44,672 nucleotides of DNA from Gammaproteobacteria bacterium. Lineage in GTDB: Bacteria > Pseudomonadota > Gammaproteobacteria > Arenicellales > Poriferihabitantaceae. Position numbers and translations under genes: made by a program. Position 1 is the first letter of the stretch. Each line of letters begins with the position of its first letter. Of the stretch, positions 1-7,920 are shown one piece after another. The notes below the pieces were generated by a model. The model was not told where the DNA came from, did no database searches, and saw only the letters and a program-made list of their open reading frames with translations. The stretch spans positions 1-44,672 of the forward strand of contig VYGS01000059.1 in the NCBI GenBank assembly GCA_009841725.1, read 5' to 3'.

Positions 1-148
1 AAAGTCGGCAGCAGGTTAAGAGCCGGATATCAAACGTGCTCCACACGCTCGTCCAGTTCTCAGACTCGAAGCGGGGATTCATTTCAAGAGTGACATGCTC
101 GACTAATCTCTGACACTAAAAATTCAGAAGAATAGGAGGCAGGAAGTA

Positions 149-1099
149 ATGGATCATGCGTTCGATGAATTCCAAGATTTGGTCTCTAAGCTACCGGAAA
201 AAGGTGACTCCAGAGATCCCATCATCAGATATGTTTGCGCACTGGTTTCGGAGTTGTGCTACCACCACGTGCCGAAATTCGAGATTGATGGCAGAAAAAG
301 GGCAAAGGTTATTCCTTCCGATGGGTACGCTGACATAATCGAGACGAGAGAAGCCATCGATATCGAACAGTATCTGGGCAACTTGGATTTGAATGATCGG
401 TTTGTAGTGGTTGATAGAGGCATTGTGGCCGTTGGAATCAGGAAAAAGGAGCGGCTGTTTATCGGATTCCGAGGTACTTCGTGGCTATATGACTGGAGAA
501 TCAACATACGTGCCGCTATGGTTGATATGCCTTTTGGCCATTGGTATGGACCATGCGGTTGCCGTGTGCATAGAGGATTTAGCGAAGAAGCGTTGCGTGT
601 TGCGGTGCGAGTAATGGATAAAATACGAGACATGACAAAGACAAATAATCAGAAATGTCATTTGTTCTTGACCGGACACTCACTAGGCGGCGCGGTAGCC
701 GCTCTCATGCAGAACATCATCAGATTCGAATCATGCTCGACGATTACGTTTGGTAGTCCACGTTTCTGCAATGCTGCCGCGTATTACGATTCCCCCCTCA
801 ACCCACCAACAAATATTCGAAGAGTAGACGATATTGTTCCTTCGATTCCTCCAAAGTGTTGGGGATATGCAGACCACCTGTATGAACTCGATACCTCAGG
901 TGAGAAGATGTTGAGACCAATACGTAGTTCGGGGTGGAAGCATTTGGCTTGGTGCATGCGCTTGCTCTTGGGCAAAGATTTCCCGCCCCATCGGATGGAA
1001 TCCTATCGCAAGGAACTGGGCAAGAACGCAAAAGTTCAATTGTGGAACGAACAGCTTACTCCATATAAGAAACTGCAAAAATCTCATGCTGGCTCTTGA
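149..1099 (+). CDS. Class 3 (fungal-type) lipase family protein
   Basis: The 316-residue product carries the lipase nucleophile elbow GHSLGG at residues 176-181 (Ser178), preceded by the GFRGT strand near residue 106 that forms the oxyanion side in class 3 lipases. A likely acid is Asp227 or Asp228 in RRVDDIVP, and a likely catalytic His is His281 in DFPPHRMESY, which fits the Ser-Asp-His order of the family. The family hydrolyses acylglycerols or other esters; the substrate here is unknown. I see no signal peptide or membrane segment, so a cytoplasmic or unconventionally exported enzyme is likely. The start is supported by AGGAGG at 134-139, nine bases upstream. Base composition is clearly more AT-rich than the methyltransferase gene that follows, which suggests acquisition by transfer. 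It stands alone, with no co-directional neighbour close by. Confidence 0.85.
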   Translation: MDHAFDEFQDLVSKLPEKGDSRDPIIRYVCALVSELCYHHVPKFEIDGRKRAKVIPSDGYADIIETREAIDIEQYLGNLDLNDRFVVVDRGIVAVGIRKKERLFIGFRGTSWLYDWRINIRAAMVDMPFGHWYGPCGCRVHRGFSEEALRVAVRVMDKIRDMTKTNNQKCHLFLTGHSLGGAVAALMQNIIRFESCSTITFGSPRFCNAAAYYDSPLNPPTNIRRVDDIVPSIPPKCWGYADHLYELDTSGEKMLRPIRSSGWKHLAWCMRLLLGKDFPPHRMESYRKELGKNAKVQLWNEQLTPYKKLQKSHAGS

Positions 1100-1509
1100 T
1101 ACTCTCGAACATCATGCCCTTCTCTTGGTCCAAGAGTACGCTGGAAAAGATTGTTGTAGACCACCAGTTCTATCGATAAATCGTTCCCGGGGACCTCAAT
1201 CCTCGGTCTTCAAATAATCCTCCGTCCAAACTGCTTTGCGCACAAGGACTTCCCCATGATATGGAGTCAATGCGCAAAGCAACCCAACAATCCGGGCGTA
1301 AAAAATTTTCCAATTTCGGCTGCGCCCAGCATTGATTTTGAACCCGGACATCGGTAGCCTTCAAAAATCCACCCGTTATCGGATATGCCTCCAGAGGTCC
1401 GTGCTGTTTCCTTCCCAGCATGAGATAGCACCACAATTATTCAGGAGCGAGGATGATCCACTGCTATAACTGACCGGCCCGTCCACCTTGTCCAAGGGGG
1501 AAAGATCAA
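1100..1509. other. 410-bp intergenic region without a confident gene
   Basis: This stretch separates the lipase from the methyltransferase unit and is AT-richer than the latter. It contains the bulged hairpin at 1233-1280, a small TGCTG/CAGCA stem near 1400-1422, and a purine-rich ribosome binding site just before 1510. A 51-codon frame on the minus strand (1196-1351) has a possible AAGG site upstream, but I cannot support it as a gene. No recognisable promoter was found. The stretch could hold a leader or small RNA, or eroded coding sequence. Confidence 0.5.
1233..1280. repeat. Long bulged inverted repeat, potential RNA hairpin
   Basis: GCTTTGCGCA (1233-1242) is exactly complementary to TGCGCAAAGC (1271-1280). 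Inside, GACT/AGTC (1247-1250 with 1265-1268) and CCAT/ATGG (1254-1257 with 1261-1264) continue the stem around a three-base bulge and a GAT loop. That gives 18 base pairs in 48 nt. No T-run follows on either strand, so it is not a standard intrinsic terminator. It could be a structured RNA, a protein-binding dyad or an end of a small mobile repeat. Confidence 0.6.
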
Positions 1510-3045
1510 ATGACAGACAATCAGGCCAAGACATCGGGGCGGCGTTTCGCACGCACCGCACGACGCCAGCGCAAGACCGTTCCCACCCCGGCCTATGTCA
1601 AGCGCAGGATCCCGTTCTACGAGTATCTGGATGAAGAAGGCCTGACCGCCCTGGAAGACCAGGCCGAATGGCTGATGCAGGAAATCGGGATCGAGTTCCG
1701 GGGGGATCCCGAAGCCCTGAGGCTGTGGAAGGAGGCGGGAGCCGACATCAAGGACACCCGCGTCCGATTGCCGCGAGGGATGGCACGGCAGTTGTGCAAG
1801 ACGATCCCTGGCCGATTCACCCAGACCGCCCGCAACCCGGCGAGAAGCGTGGAGATCGGCGGCGACAACCAAGTCTTCGCCTGCGTGTACGGACCTCCGT
1901 TCGTGCTGGACATGGAAGGCGGCCGGCGCTACGGCAGCATCCGGGATTTCGAGAAGCTGGTCAAGATCGCCTACTCGCTCCCGTCCATCCACCACACCGG
2001 CTTCGTGATCTGCGAGCCGTGCGACATACCCGTGTCCAAGCGCCACCTCGACATGCTGTATCTCCACATGCGATACAGCGACAAGCCGTTTCTCGGCGCC
2101 ATCACCGAAAAATCGAGAGCCCAGGACTGCGTCGACATGGCCCGGATCCTCTTCGGCCGGGAATTCATGGAGAACCACTGCGTCATCCTCGGCAACGTGA
2201 ACACGAACTCTCCGCTGATGGTGGACAAGGTGGTGACCGAGGCGGCGCAGGTCTATTGCGGAGCCGGCCAGGGGCTGATCGCCGCCCCGTTCATCCTGAG
2301 CGGCGCCATGGGACCGGTCACGACGGCGGCGGCGATCGCGCAGGCTCTTGCCGAAGCCATGGCGGTCGGCGCCTTCACCCAGCTCGTCCGCGAGGGCGCC
2401 CCGTTCATCCTGGGCAACTTCCTCTCGTCGATGAGCCTGAAGAGCGGCGCGCCGACATTCGGCATGCCGGAGCCCGTGATGTCGAATTTCGTGATCGGTC
2501 AGCTGGCCCGGCGCCTGGGCGTGCCGCTGCGCTGCGGCGGCTCCCTGACCGCCTCCAAACTGCCCGACGCGCAGGCCGCGGCGGAAAGCGCCGATTCCAT
2601 GTTCTCGACGATTCTCGCCGGTGCCCATTTCGTCCTGCACTCGGCGGGGTGGCTGGAAGGCGGGCTGGTGACCGGCTACGAGAAGCTGGTCCAGGACGCG
2701 GACCGTCTCGCCGCGTACCAAATCCTGCTCGGCGGCATGCCGATGGACGAGAACGCCATGGCCCGCTCCGCCTATTTCGAGGTCGAGCCGTCCGGGCATT
2801 TCCTGGGCAGCGGCCACACTCTGGCGAACTACGAGACGGCCTTTTTCGAATCGTCCCTGTCCGACAACGACAGTTTCGAGCAGTGGCAGGAACGGGGAGC
2901 CCCGGATTCGAGACAGCGCGCCTTCGAGAGATGGAACGCCCTGCTCGACGACTACGAGGCGCCGCCCATGGACGAGGCAAAGAACGAGGAGCTGCTCGAG
3001 TTCGTCAGGAAGCGGAAGTCGGAATTGCCGGACGCCTGGTATTGA
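1510..3045 (+). CDS. Trimethylamine methyltransferase (MttB) superfamily protein, non-pyrrolysine type
   Basis: The 511-residue product matches the MttB superfamily: an N-terminal stretch on the theme of YLDEEGLTALEDQAEWLM, a central TIM-barrel pattern with FILSGAMGPVT and the LPDAQAAAES segment, and usual family length. The frame is uninterrupted, with no internal amber codon, so this is not a pyrrolysine MttB. The pyrrolysine-free branch includes glycine-betaine-type methyltransferases; the substrate here is probably a quaternary or tertiary methylamine, but this is inference. Classical members methylate a corrinoid protein, and no corrinoid-binding protein is encoded in this window. A strong purine-rich site lies just upstream of the ATG. 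It is followed at 51 and 86 bp spacing by a cupin and a dimethylglycine dehydrogenase-like gene, which suggests one operon for methyl-group catabolism. Confidence 0.88.
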   Translation: MTDNQAKTSGRRFARTARRQRKTVPTPAYVKRRIPFYEYLDEEGLTALEDQAEWLMQEIGIEFRGDPEALRLWKEAGADIKDTRVRLPRGMARQLCKTIPGRFTQTARNPARSVEIGGDNQVFACVYGPPFVLDMEGGRRYGSIRDFEKLVKIAYSLPSIHHTGFVICEPCDIPVSKRHLDMLYLHMRYSDKPFLGAITEKSRAQDCVDMARILFGREFMENHCVILGNVNTNSPLMVDKVVTEAAQVYCGAGQGLIAAPFILSGAMGPVTTAAAIAQALAEAMAVGAFTQLVREGAPFILGNFLSSMSLKSGAPTFGMPEPVMSNFVIGQLARRLGVPLRCGGSLTASKLPDAQAAAESADSMFSTILAGAHFVLHSAGWLEGGLVTGYEKLVQDADRLAAYQILLGGMPMDENAMARSAYFEVEPSGHFLGSGHTLANYETAFFESSLSDNDSFEQWQERGAPDSRQRAFERWNALLDDYEAPPMDEAKNEELLEFVRKRKSELPDAWY

Positions 3046-3095
3046 CGCGATGGCGCGGCGCCTGTAACGTGTCACCGTTCCCGCGAGAGTTCGCC

Positions 3096-3410
3096 ATGGC
3101 CACGACGACATCCAGACCGAAAGCCGAACCGACGGTCCAGATCGACAACGACCGGGTAACCGTCACCCGGTGGCGGTTCGACCCGGGCGCCGAAACCGGA
3201 TGGCACCGCCATGCCCACGACTACATCGTGGTGCCGATGACCACGGGAACGCTGCTCGCGGAAACCGCCGACGGCGAGTCCGCGTTCGAACTCGCCGCGG
3301 GGGAGTCCTACACGCGGCCCGAGGGCGTGGAGCACAACGTCGTCAACATCAACGATTTCGAGTTCGTTTTCGTGGAAATCGAACTGAAGACCCAGGGAGG
3401 CTGGCCATGA
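3096..3410 (+). CDS. Small single-domain cupin protein
   Basis: The 104-residue product is a one-domain cupin. The first motif is seen in GAETGWHRHAHDYIVVPM, with the His pair and a downstream hydrophobic strand, and the second in RPEGVEHNVVNIND. These motifs normally supply the metal-binding His and Glu residues of a beta-barrel fold. The ATG at 3096 gives a protein that begins just before the first beta strand and has GAGAG upstream; the frame is open much further upstream, but that part overlaps the methyltransferase gene and is not protein-like. Cupins in catabolic operons act as small dioxygenases, isomerases or ligand-binding accessory proteins, and the reaction cannot be fixed from sequence. 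Its place between the methyltransferase and the flavoprotein dehydrogenase suggests a supporting role in the same pathway. Confidence 0.85.
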   Translation: MATTTSRPKAEPTVQIDNDRVTVTRWRFDPGAETGWHRHAHDYIVVPMTTGTLLAETADGESAFELAAGESYTRPEGVEHNVVNINDFEFVFVEIELKTQGGWP

Positions 3411-3496
3411 GCGGCCGCCTGGGAGCCGGCGGGACCTGTCACGGACCGACCGACCGGCCCGAACGATAGACAAGACAGACAACCGGAGACAAAGCC

Positions 3497-5911
3497 ATGC
3501 AATCTCATGCTCGTGTGGTCGTGATCGGAGGAGGCGTCGTCGGGTGCTCGATCCTGTTCCATCTCGCCAAATTCGGATGGAAGGACTGCGTTCTTCTTGA
3601 GCGCAACGAGTTGACGTCCGGATCGTCCTGGCATGCCGCGGGACAGATTCACACCATCTCGTCCGACCCGAACATATCCAGGCTCCAGGGCTACACGATC
3701 AACCTGTACAAGGAAATCGAGGAGACCTCCGGCCAGTCGGTCGGAATGCACAGTACGGGCGGGTTCTACCTGGCATCCAACAACGACTGGTACGACTATC
3801 TCAAGCGGGAACGCTCGAAGGCGCGGTACATGGGCCTGGACCAGGAGTTCATCTCCCTTGAGGAAATCGCGAGGCTCCACCCGCTGATCGATCCGAAGCG
3901 CTACGTGGCGGCGTTGTGGGATCCCCTGGACGGGGACATCGATCCGTCCGGCGTCACCTACGCCTATGCCAAGTCGGCGCGCGTCCACGGCGCGTCCTAC
4001 CACACCCACACGCCGGTGCTCGAAACCGTGCAGCAGCCCGACGGGACCTGGGACGTCGTGACCGAGAAAGGCACCATCAACGCGGAAATCGTGGTCAATG
4101 CAGGCGGCCTCTGGGCGCGGGAGGTCGGACACATGGCCGGGCTCCACCTGCCGGTCCAGCCCATGGAGCACCATTACCTCCTGACCGAGGACATCCCGGA
4201 AATCGTCGAGCACGGGCAACGGCTTCCGGCCGGGATCGACTACGCCGGCAATATCTACTTCCGCCAGGAGCAGCAGGGCATGCTGCTTGGTACCTACGAG
4301 GCGCGCGGCGAGCCCTGGTCGGTGTCCGGAACGCCCCGGGATTTCGGCCACGACCTGCTCGAGCCCTGCCTCGAGCGGATCGAGGAAAAACTCGCGATCG
4401 GCTTCGAGAGGATTCCCGCGCTGCAGCGCGCCGGCATCCGCAAGATCGTCAACGGGCCCTTCACGTTCGGACCCGACGGCAACCCGATGATCGGCCCGGT
4501 CCCCGGAATGCGCAACTACTGGGTCGCGGTCGGGGTCATGGCGGGTTTTTGCCAGGCCGGGGGCGTCGGCCTGTGCCTGGCCGAATGGATGATGGACGGC
4601 GAGCCGTCGATCGACGTCTGGGCAATGGACATCGCCCGCTTCGGCGATTTCGCGACGCCCCACTACGGCACCCTGAAAGCCAAGGAGAACTACGAACGGC
4701 GCTTCATGCTGACCTTTCCGAACGAAACGCTGCCGGTCGCCAGGCGACAGCGCACCACCTCGATCCACGACCGGCTGGTCTCCAAAGGCGCCGTCATGGA
4801 TTCGGGATTCGGCCTCGAGAACGCGCTCTGGTTCGCGGACAGGCCCGACGACGCGTTCGAGGAGCCGACCTTCCTAAGATCCCGGGCCCACGACTATGTC
4901 GCGCGGGAAGTCAGAGCGGTCCGCGAAGCGGTCGGCGCGGTCGAAATCGCCAACTTCGCCAAGCACCGCCTGACCGGACCCGACGCCCGGGCCTTCCTCG
5001 ACGCGACCCTGGCCGGATTCATTCCGAAGCCGGGGCGCATCTCGCTGACGCCGCTGCTGACACCCAAGGGCAGGCTGTACGGCGACCTGACGGTCTCCTG
5101 CCTGTCGGAGGACCGTTTCATGCTGTTCGGCTCGGGCGCCTTCCAGATGGCACATCGCCGGCTCTTCGAAGACTTGCTCCGGGACGGCGGACACGACGTG
5201 CGGTATGAAAACGTCTCCGGCCAGTACCACGGCATCGGCCTGTCGGGGCCCAACTCCAGGGCCCTGCTCGAGCGGATCTGCCGGGATGATGTCGGCCCCG
5301 GCGCCCTGCGCTTCCGAGATATCCGAGAAACCTATGTCGGCGGCGTGCCGACGATCCTGATCCGGCTCTCGTTCTCCGGAGAGCTGGGTTACGAGATCTA
5401 TGTCGAGCCGGAATACCAGCTCAAGCTGTTCGAGGAGATCGAAGCGGCTGGCGCCGATCTCGGACTTCGCTGGTACGGCGCTCGGGCACTCATGAGCATG
5501 CGGCTCGAGAAGGGCTGGGGGGCGTGGGGGCTGGACTACCGTCCGGATTTCACCGCCGCGGAATCCGGCCTGGACGCCTTCATCAACTGGGACAAGGATT
5601 TCATCGGCAAGGCGGCCGCGCTGGAGCAACGGAACGCCGGACCGGAAAGGAGGCTGGTGACCCTGTCCATCGACACCGACATCGATGTCAGCAACGACGA
5701 GGCCATCCTGAAGGACGGCGAGTGCGTCGGCTACGTGACCTCCGGAGGCTATGCGCACCATCTCGGGATTTCCATGGCACTCGGATACGTTCCGAGCCGG
5801 CTTGCCCGGGACGGGGAATCCCTGGAAGTCGAGATCAACGGTGTCATGTATCCGTCTCGGATTCATGCCGAGCCGCTCTACGATCCCCGGGGAGAGCGCA
5901 TGAAGTCCTGA
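3497..5911 (+). CDS. Dimethylglycine/sarcosine dehydrogenase-like flavoprotein with C-terminal GcvT-type domain
   Basis: The 804-residue product has an N-terminal DAO-type FAD domain with the dinucleotide motif GGGVVG at 11-16 and SSWHAAG at 43-49. The His there (His46) sits where dimethylglycine and sarcosine dehydrogenases bind FAD covalently. From about residue 430 the sequence follows the GcvT/aminomethyltransferase fold (FAKHRLTGPDAR, GLSGPNSRALLERI, SGELGYEIYV), ending in the usual GcvT C-terminal barrel. Known relatives oxidatively demethylate N-methylglycines, pass the one-carbon unit to tetrahydrofolate in the GcvT part, and give electrons to ETF. Length and domain order match this family. 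GGAG at 3484-3487 supports the start. It is the last gene of the apparent methyltransferase-cupin-dehydrogenase unit. The exact substrate is unknown. Confidence 0.9.
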   Translation: MQSHARVVVIGGGVVGCSILFHLAKFGWKDCVLLERNELTSGSSWHAAGQIHTISSDPNISRLQGYTINLYKEIEETSGQSVGMHSTGGFYLASNNDWYDYLKRERSKARYMGLDQEFISLEEIARLHPLIDPKRYVAALWDPLDGDIDPSGVTYAYAKSARVHGASYHTHTPVLETVQQPDGTWDVVTEKGTINAEIVVNAGGLWAREVGHMAGLHLPVQPMEHHYLLTEDIPEIVEHGQRLPAGIDYAGNIYFRQEQQGMLLGTYEARGEPWSVSGTPRDFGHDLLEPCLERIEEKLAIGFERIPALQRAGIRKIVNGPFTFGPDGNPMIGPVPGMRNYWVAVGVMAGFCQAGGVGLCLAEWMMDGEPSIDVWAMDIARFGDFATPHYGTLKAKENYERRFMLTFPNETLPVARRQRTTSIHDRLVSKGAVMDSGFGLENALWFADRPDDAFEEPTFLRSRAHDYVAREVRAVREAVGAVEIANFAKHRLTGPDARAFLDATLAGFIPKPGRISLTPLLTPKGRLYGDLTVSCLSEDRFMLFGSGAFQMAHRRLFEDLLRDGGHDVRYENVSGQYHGIGLSGPNSRALLERICRDDVGPGALRFRDIRETYVGGVPTILIRLSFSGELGYEIYVEPEYQLKLFEEIEAAGADLGLRWYGARALMSMRLEKGWGAWGLDYRPDFTAAESGLDAFINWDKDFIGKAAALEQRNAGPERRLVTLSIDTDIDVSNDEAILKDGECVGYVTSGGYAHHLGISMALGYVPSRLARDGESLEVEINGVMYPSRIHAEPLYDPRGERMKS

Positions 5912-5990
5912 ACCCGTCGGACCGACCGAGCCCGATAACCCTTGCTCCGGCGAGTTCTCGGCCCCTGAACCCGGAACATCCACGCAATAC

Positions 5991-6027
5991 CTTGGTCAAC
6001 AGGGATTGACCGGATCTTCACAGCCCC
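5991..6027 (+). repeat. 37-nt repeat, copy A (left flank of the higBA island)
   Basis: This segment aligns without gaps to 7186-7222, with 30 of 37 positions identical. It holds a small stem, GGTCAA pairing with TTGACC around CAGGGA, optionally extended by one G-C pair, followed by the conserved 3' part CCGGA-C-TCACAGCC-C. One stem position differs between the copies in a compensating way (T-A here, C-G in copy B), which suggests selection on the folded form. The two copies face the same way and enclose the unknown gene and higBA. Confidence 0.6.
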
Positions 6028-6079
6028 GCATGCATTCAATCTGCACAGTCCACTTGGCAAATTCCGTTGACACAAATCA

Positions 6080-6472
6080 ATGAGTGGCTGGCTTACTGAA
6101 GTGCAATTCATTGATGCGGCGAGCCGTATTCTCCCCGAGGGATATGGCTTTGCAAATCCAGGCGGAGGAACTTCGCGGATTGAAAGAAACGATGGAGTAA
6201 GTGTCACCTATCGCCGAGGCAATTCGGCAATAACAGTGCGATGGTCGGATCTTTACAAGGCCTACAACCGTTTCAGGGGGAAACGGGTATCCTCAACGGA
6301 TTTGAGAAAATTTGCACCGGCGGTCTTCGACTCCAGCGCACGGCCCGCAGGCCATTCTTGCAATTGCACGTTCTTCTTCCACGTGATCGAGAAGATGGAC
6401 CTGGCCGAAGGAGCTCTTCAGGGGCGTGGGGTTCGTGGAGACCCTTTCGCTTTGAGCCTCAAAGACACATAA
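6080..6472 (+). CDS. Hypothetical protein in the higBA island
   Basis: I do not recognise this 130-residue protein. It looks like a real soluble protein: a mixed N-terminal half with two Gly/Arg-rich turns (NPGGGTSR and YRRGNSA), then a basic helical stretch around WSDLYKAYNRFRGKR, a CNC motif in the last third, and a hydrophobic strand TFFFHVIEKM. No signal peptide or membrane segment is visible. The ATG has no clear ribosome binding site, so the start is uncertain. It ends 19 bp before the antiparallel higA and lies inside the two 37-nt repeat copies. It could be cargo of the same small island as the toxin-antitoxin pair. Confidence 0.5.
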   Translation: MSGWLTEVQFIDAASRILPEGYGFANPGGGTSRIERNDGVSVTYRRGNSAITVRWSDLYKAYNRFRGKRVSSTDLRKFAPAVFDSSARPAGHSCNCTFFFHVIEKMDLAEGALQGRGVRGDPFALSLKDT

Positions 6473-6491
6473 TCAGCGTCCAGAAAGCGGC

Positions 6492-6797
6492 TCAAGCGCC
6501 CAGGCGGGCGGCGGACAGGGGTGTGATCTCTGAAAGATCCAGCGCAGTGCGGGCCTGGGCAAGGTCGCGAGCCCGCTGCAGATTAATCCAGTACTCTGCA
6601 GACGTCCCGTAGAATTTCGCCAGACGCATTGCGGTGTCGACGCTCAGGGCGGTCTCTTCCCTGATCAGTCGCTCGATGCGCGTGCGGGGCACGTTCAGAC
6701 GACGGGCCAGCTCGATCGCGCTCATTCGAGTCGGCTTGAGATACAGCTCTGCAAGCACTTCTCCGGGATGGCACGGATTCTTCAGCAAAGACATCAT
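6492..6797 (-). CDS. higA: HigA-type antitoxin (XRE/VapI family)
   Basis: The 101-residue product opens with the family signature NPCHPGEVLAELYL and continues with a Cro/C1-type helix-turn-helix: IELARRLNVPRTRIERLIR and ALSVDTAMRLAKFYGTSAEYWINLQ. This is the HigA arrangement, in which a DNA-binding protein neutralises the HigB ribosome-dependent mRNase and represses the operon. Two in-frame ATGs are adjacent (6797 and 6794). The GGAG that overlaps the higB stop codon is better spaced for 6794. It lies 8-11 bp downstream of higB on the same strand, the reversed toxin-first order typical of higBA. The C-terminal tail after the HTH is short. Confidence 0.92.
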   Translation of the reverse strand: MMSLLKNPCHPGEVLAELYLKPTRMSAIELARRLNVPRTRIERLIREETALSVDTAMRLAKFYGTSAEYWINLQRARDLAQARTALDLSEITPLSAARLGA

Positions 6798-6805
6798 TCA
6801 TCTCC

Positions 6806-7087
6806 TCAGTGATAGTCGACAATTTCGACACGGGCCGGCCCCCGATCCGTCCAGATGAAGCAGATGCGCCATTGGTCGTTGATCCGAATCGAATGTTGCC
6901 CGGCCCGATCGCCTTTCAGTTGCTCCAGGCGGCTGCCCGGCGGGAACCTCGGATCATCAAGCAAAACGGCGGCATCCATCGCCGACAGCAAGGCGCGTGT
7001 CCGTTTCACCGGATGGGTCGGGTATCCCTTGCCAAAACGATCACGCACGGTGTCGTCGGCTAACTTGCCTTGCGTGCTCAAGACCAT
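6806..7087 (-). CDS. higB: HigB-type toxin (RelE-like mRNA interferase)
   Basis: The 93-residue product matches HigB: a helix TRALLSAMDAA, then the loop PPGSRLEQLKGDRAGQHSIRINDQWRICFIW, the conserved RelE-fold core with its basic and aromatic residues, and the end VEIVDYH. HigB toxins cleave mRNA on the ribosome. The N-terminus is a few residues longer than usual if the ATG at 7087 is used, and no ribosome binding site is seen there. Transcription starting from the TATGAT-like element within the upstream dyad would leave almost no leader, so either the message is nearly leaderless or a later start such as the in-frame GTG is used. It precedes higA in one operon. Confidence 0.9.
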   Translation of the reverse strand: MVLSTQGKLADDTVRDRFGKGYPTHPVKRTRALLSAMDAAVLLDDPRFPPGSRLEQLKGDRAGQHSIRINDQWRICFIWTDRGPARVEIVDYH

Positions 7088-7095
7088 GAGTATCT

Positions 7096-7114
7096 TGTAT
7101 CATAACGTGATACA
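7096..7114 (-). promoter_or_regulatory. Probable HigA operator and higBA promoter
   Basis: TGTATCA (7096-7102) and TGATACA (7108-7114) form a perfect 7-bp dyad around a 5-bp spacer, only nine bases upstream of the higB ATG. On the minus strand a TATGAT hexamer (7099-7104) overlaps the dyad and could be the -10 element, so bound HigA would block RNA polymerase. No convincing -35 box is visible. Autorepression is the rule in this family; the site itself is read directly from the sequence. Confidence 0.7.
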
Positions 7115-7185
7115 CATGCTTGAGGGATGATCTTTCAGAAAGATGTGTTGCTTGAGAGCGCATCTCTGAAGTTGGTGAGTTGTGC

Positions 7186-7222
7186 CTTCGCCAACAGGGG
7201 TTGGCCGGACCCTCACAGCCTC
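7186..7222 (+). repeat. 37-nt repeat, copy B (right flank of the higBA island)
   Basis: This is the second copy of the 5991-6027 repeat, in the same orientation, with seven substitutions and no gaps. Its stem is GCCAA with TTGGC, plus an inner C-G pair that closes an AGGG loop. The conserved 3' half reads CCGGACCCTCACAGCC. The distance between copies is 1,195 bp. It may be a REP-like element or the scar of an integration. Confidence 0.6.
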
Positions 7223-7311
7223 AGGCTTACTGAACCCGGCCGTCGGCTTGCACAACAGTGGGGCCTGTGCCATGCTACGGAAATCGCTTTCGGATATCTC
7301 AGAGACCTCAC

Positions 7312-7860
7312 ATGCGAGATTTCATTACCGTGGCACTCTGCAGCCTGCTTCTGGTATCGGGAGCCCTCGCCGATCAGAACGACCCAGAACTGGCCGGACT
7401 CTTCGACCGGCTGCAGGCAACCGGGGATGCCGACGAGGCCCAGGTGATCGCCCAGAGAATCTGGTTCGTCTGGTACGAGCACGAGAACGCGGAAATCGAG
7501 TTCCTGATGGAACAGGGCGAGGTCAGCATGCGCCGGTCCGAACTCGAGGACGCGGTCAGCATCTACAGCCGCGTGATCGACATCGACCCCGAGTTCGCGG
7601 AGGGCTGGAACCGGCGGGCGACCATCCACTACCTGATGGGCGAGTACGACCTCTCCACCAGCGACGTGAAAAGGACGCTGGCCCTGGAGCCCCGCCATTT
7701 CGGCGCCCTGTCGGGACAGGGCCTGATCCACATGCGCCAGGAGAATCTACAGCAGGCTCTCGAATACTTCGAGCGGGCGCTTGAGGTCAATCCGCACATG
7801 CCCAACATCCGGGAAAACGTCGAATTCCTGAAAAAGGAGCTGAACGCCGACGTCATCTGA
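7312..7860 (+). CDS. Exported tetratricopeptide-repeat protein
   Basis: The ATG at 7312 gives a 182-residue protein with a clear signal peptide: MRD, a hydrophobic core of about 14 residues, and an ALA cleavage site after residue 20. The rest is alpha-helical with about three TPR units between residues 60 and 165, recognisable by YSRVIDIDPEFAEGWNRRA, KRTLALEPRHFGALSGQG and YFERALEVNPHMPNI. TPR proteins are scaffolds; a periplasmic location is inferred from the signal. The frame is open 54 bp further upstream, but that extension would bury the signal sequence. It converges with the agmatinase-family gene, with a 60-bp gap, and no partner can be named. Confidence 0.85.
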   Translation: MRDFITVALCSLLLVSGALADQNDPELAGLFDRLQATGDADEAQVIAQRIWFVWYEHENAEIEFLMEQGEVSMRRSELEDAVSIYSRVIDIDPEFAEGWNRRATIHYLMGEYDLSTSDVKRTLALEPRHFGALSGQGLIHMRQENLQQALEYFERALEVNPHMPNIRENVEFLKKELNADVI

Positions 7861-7920
7861 CGGCGGCGGCTTCCGGCTTTTCGGGAATGCCTCGCCCGTC
7901 CGACCGGAACCTCGGCTGGT

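Noticed and set aside
1196-1351. 51-codon minus-strand frame in the lipase-methyltransferase gap
   Set aside because: It has a possible AAGG site upstream, but no recognised homology, and it overlaps the hairpin at 1233-1280. Too weak to call.
1510-3045. Pyrrolysine-containing MttB
   Set aside because: The frame has no internal amber codon and the Pyl region reads through with ordinary residues.
1441-3111. Long minus-strand frame opposite the methyltransferase gene
   Set aside because: The plus-strand product matches the MttB superfamily; the opposite product is His/Arg/Gly-rich with no domain.
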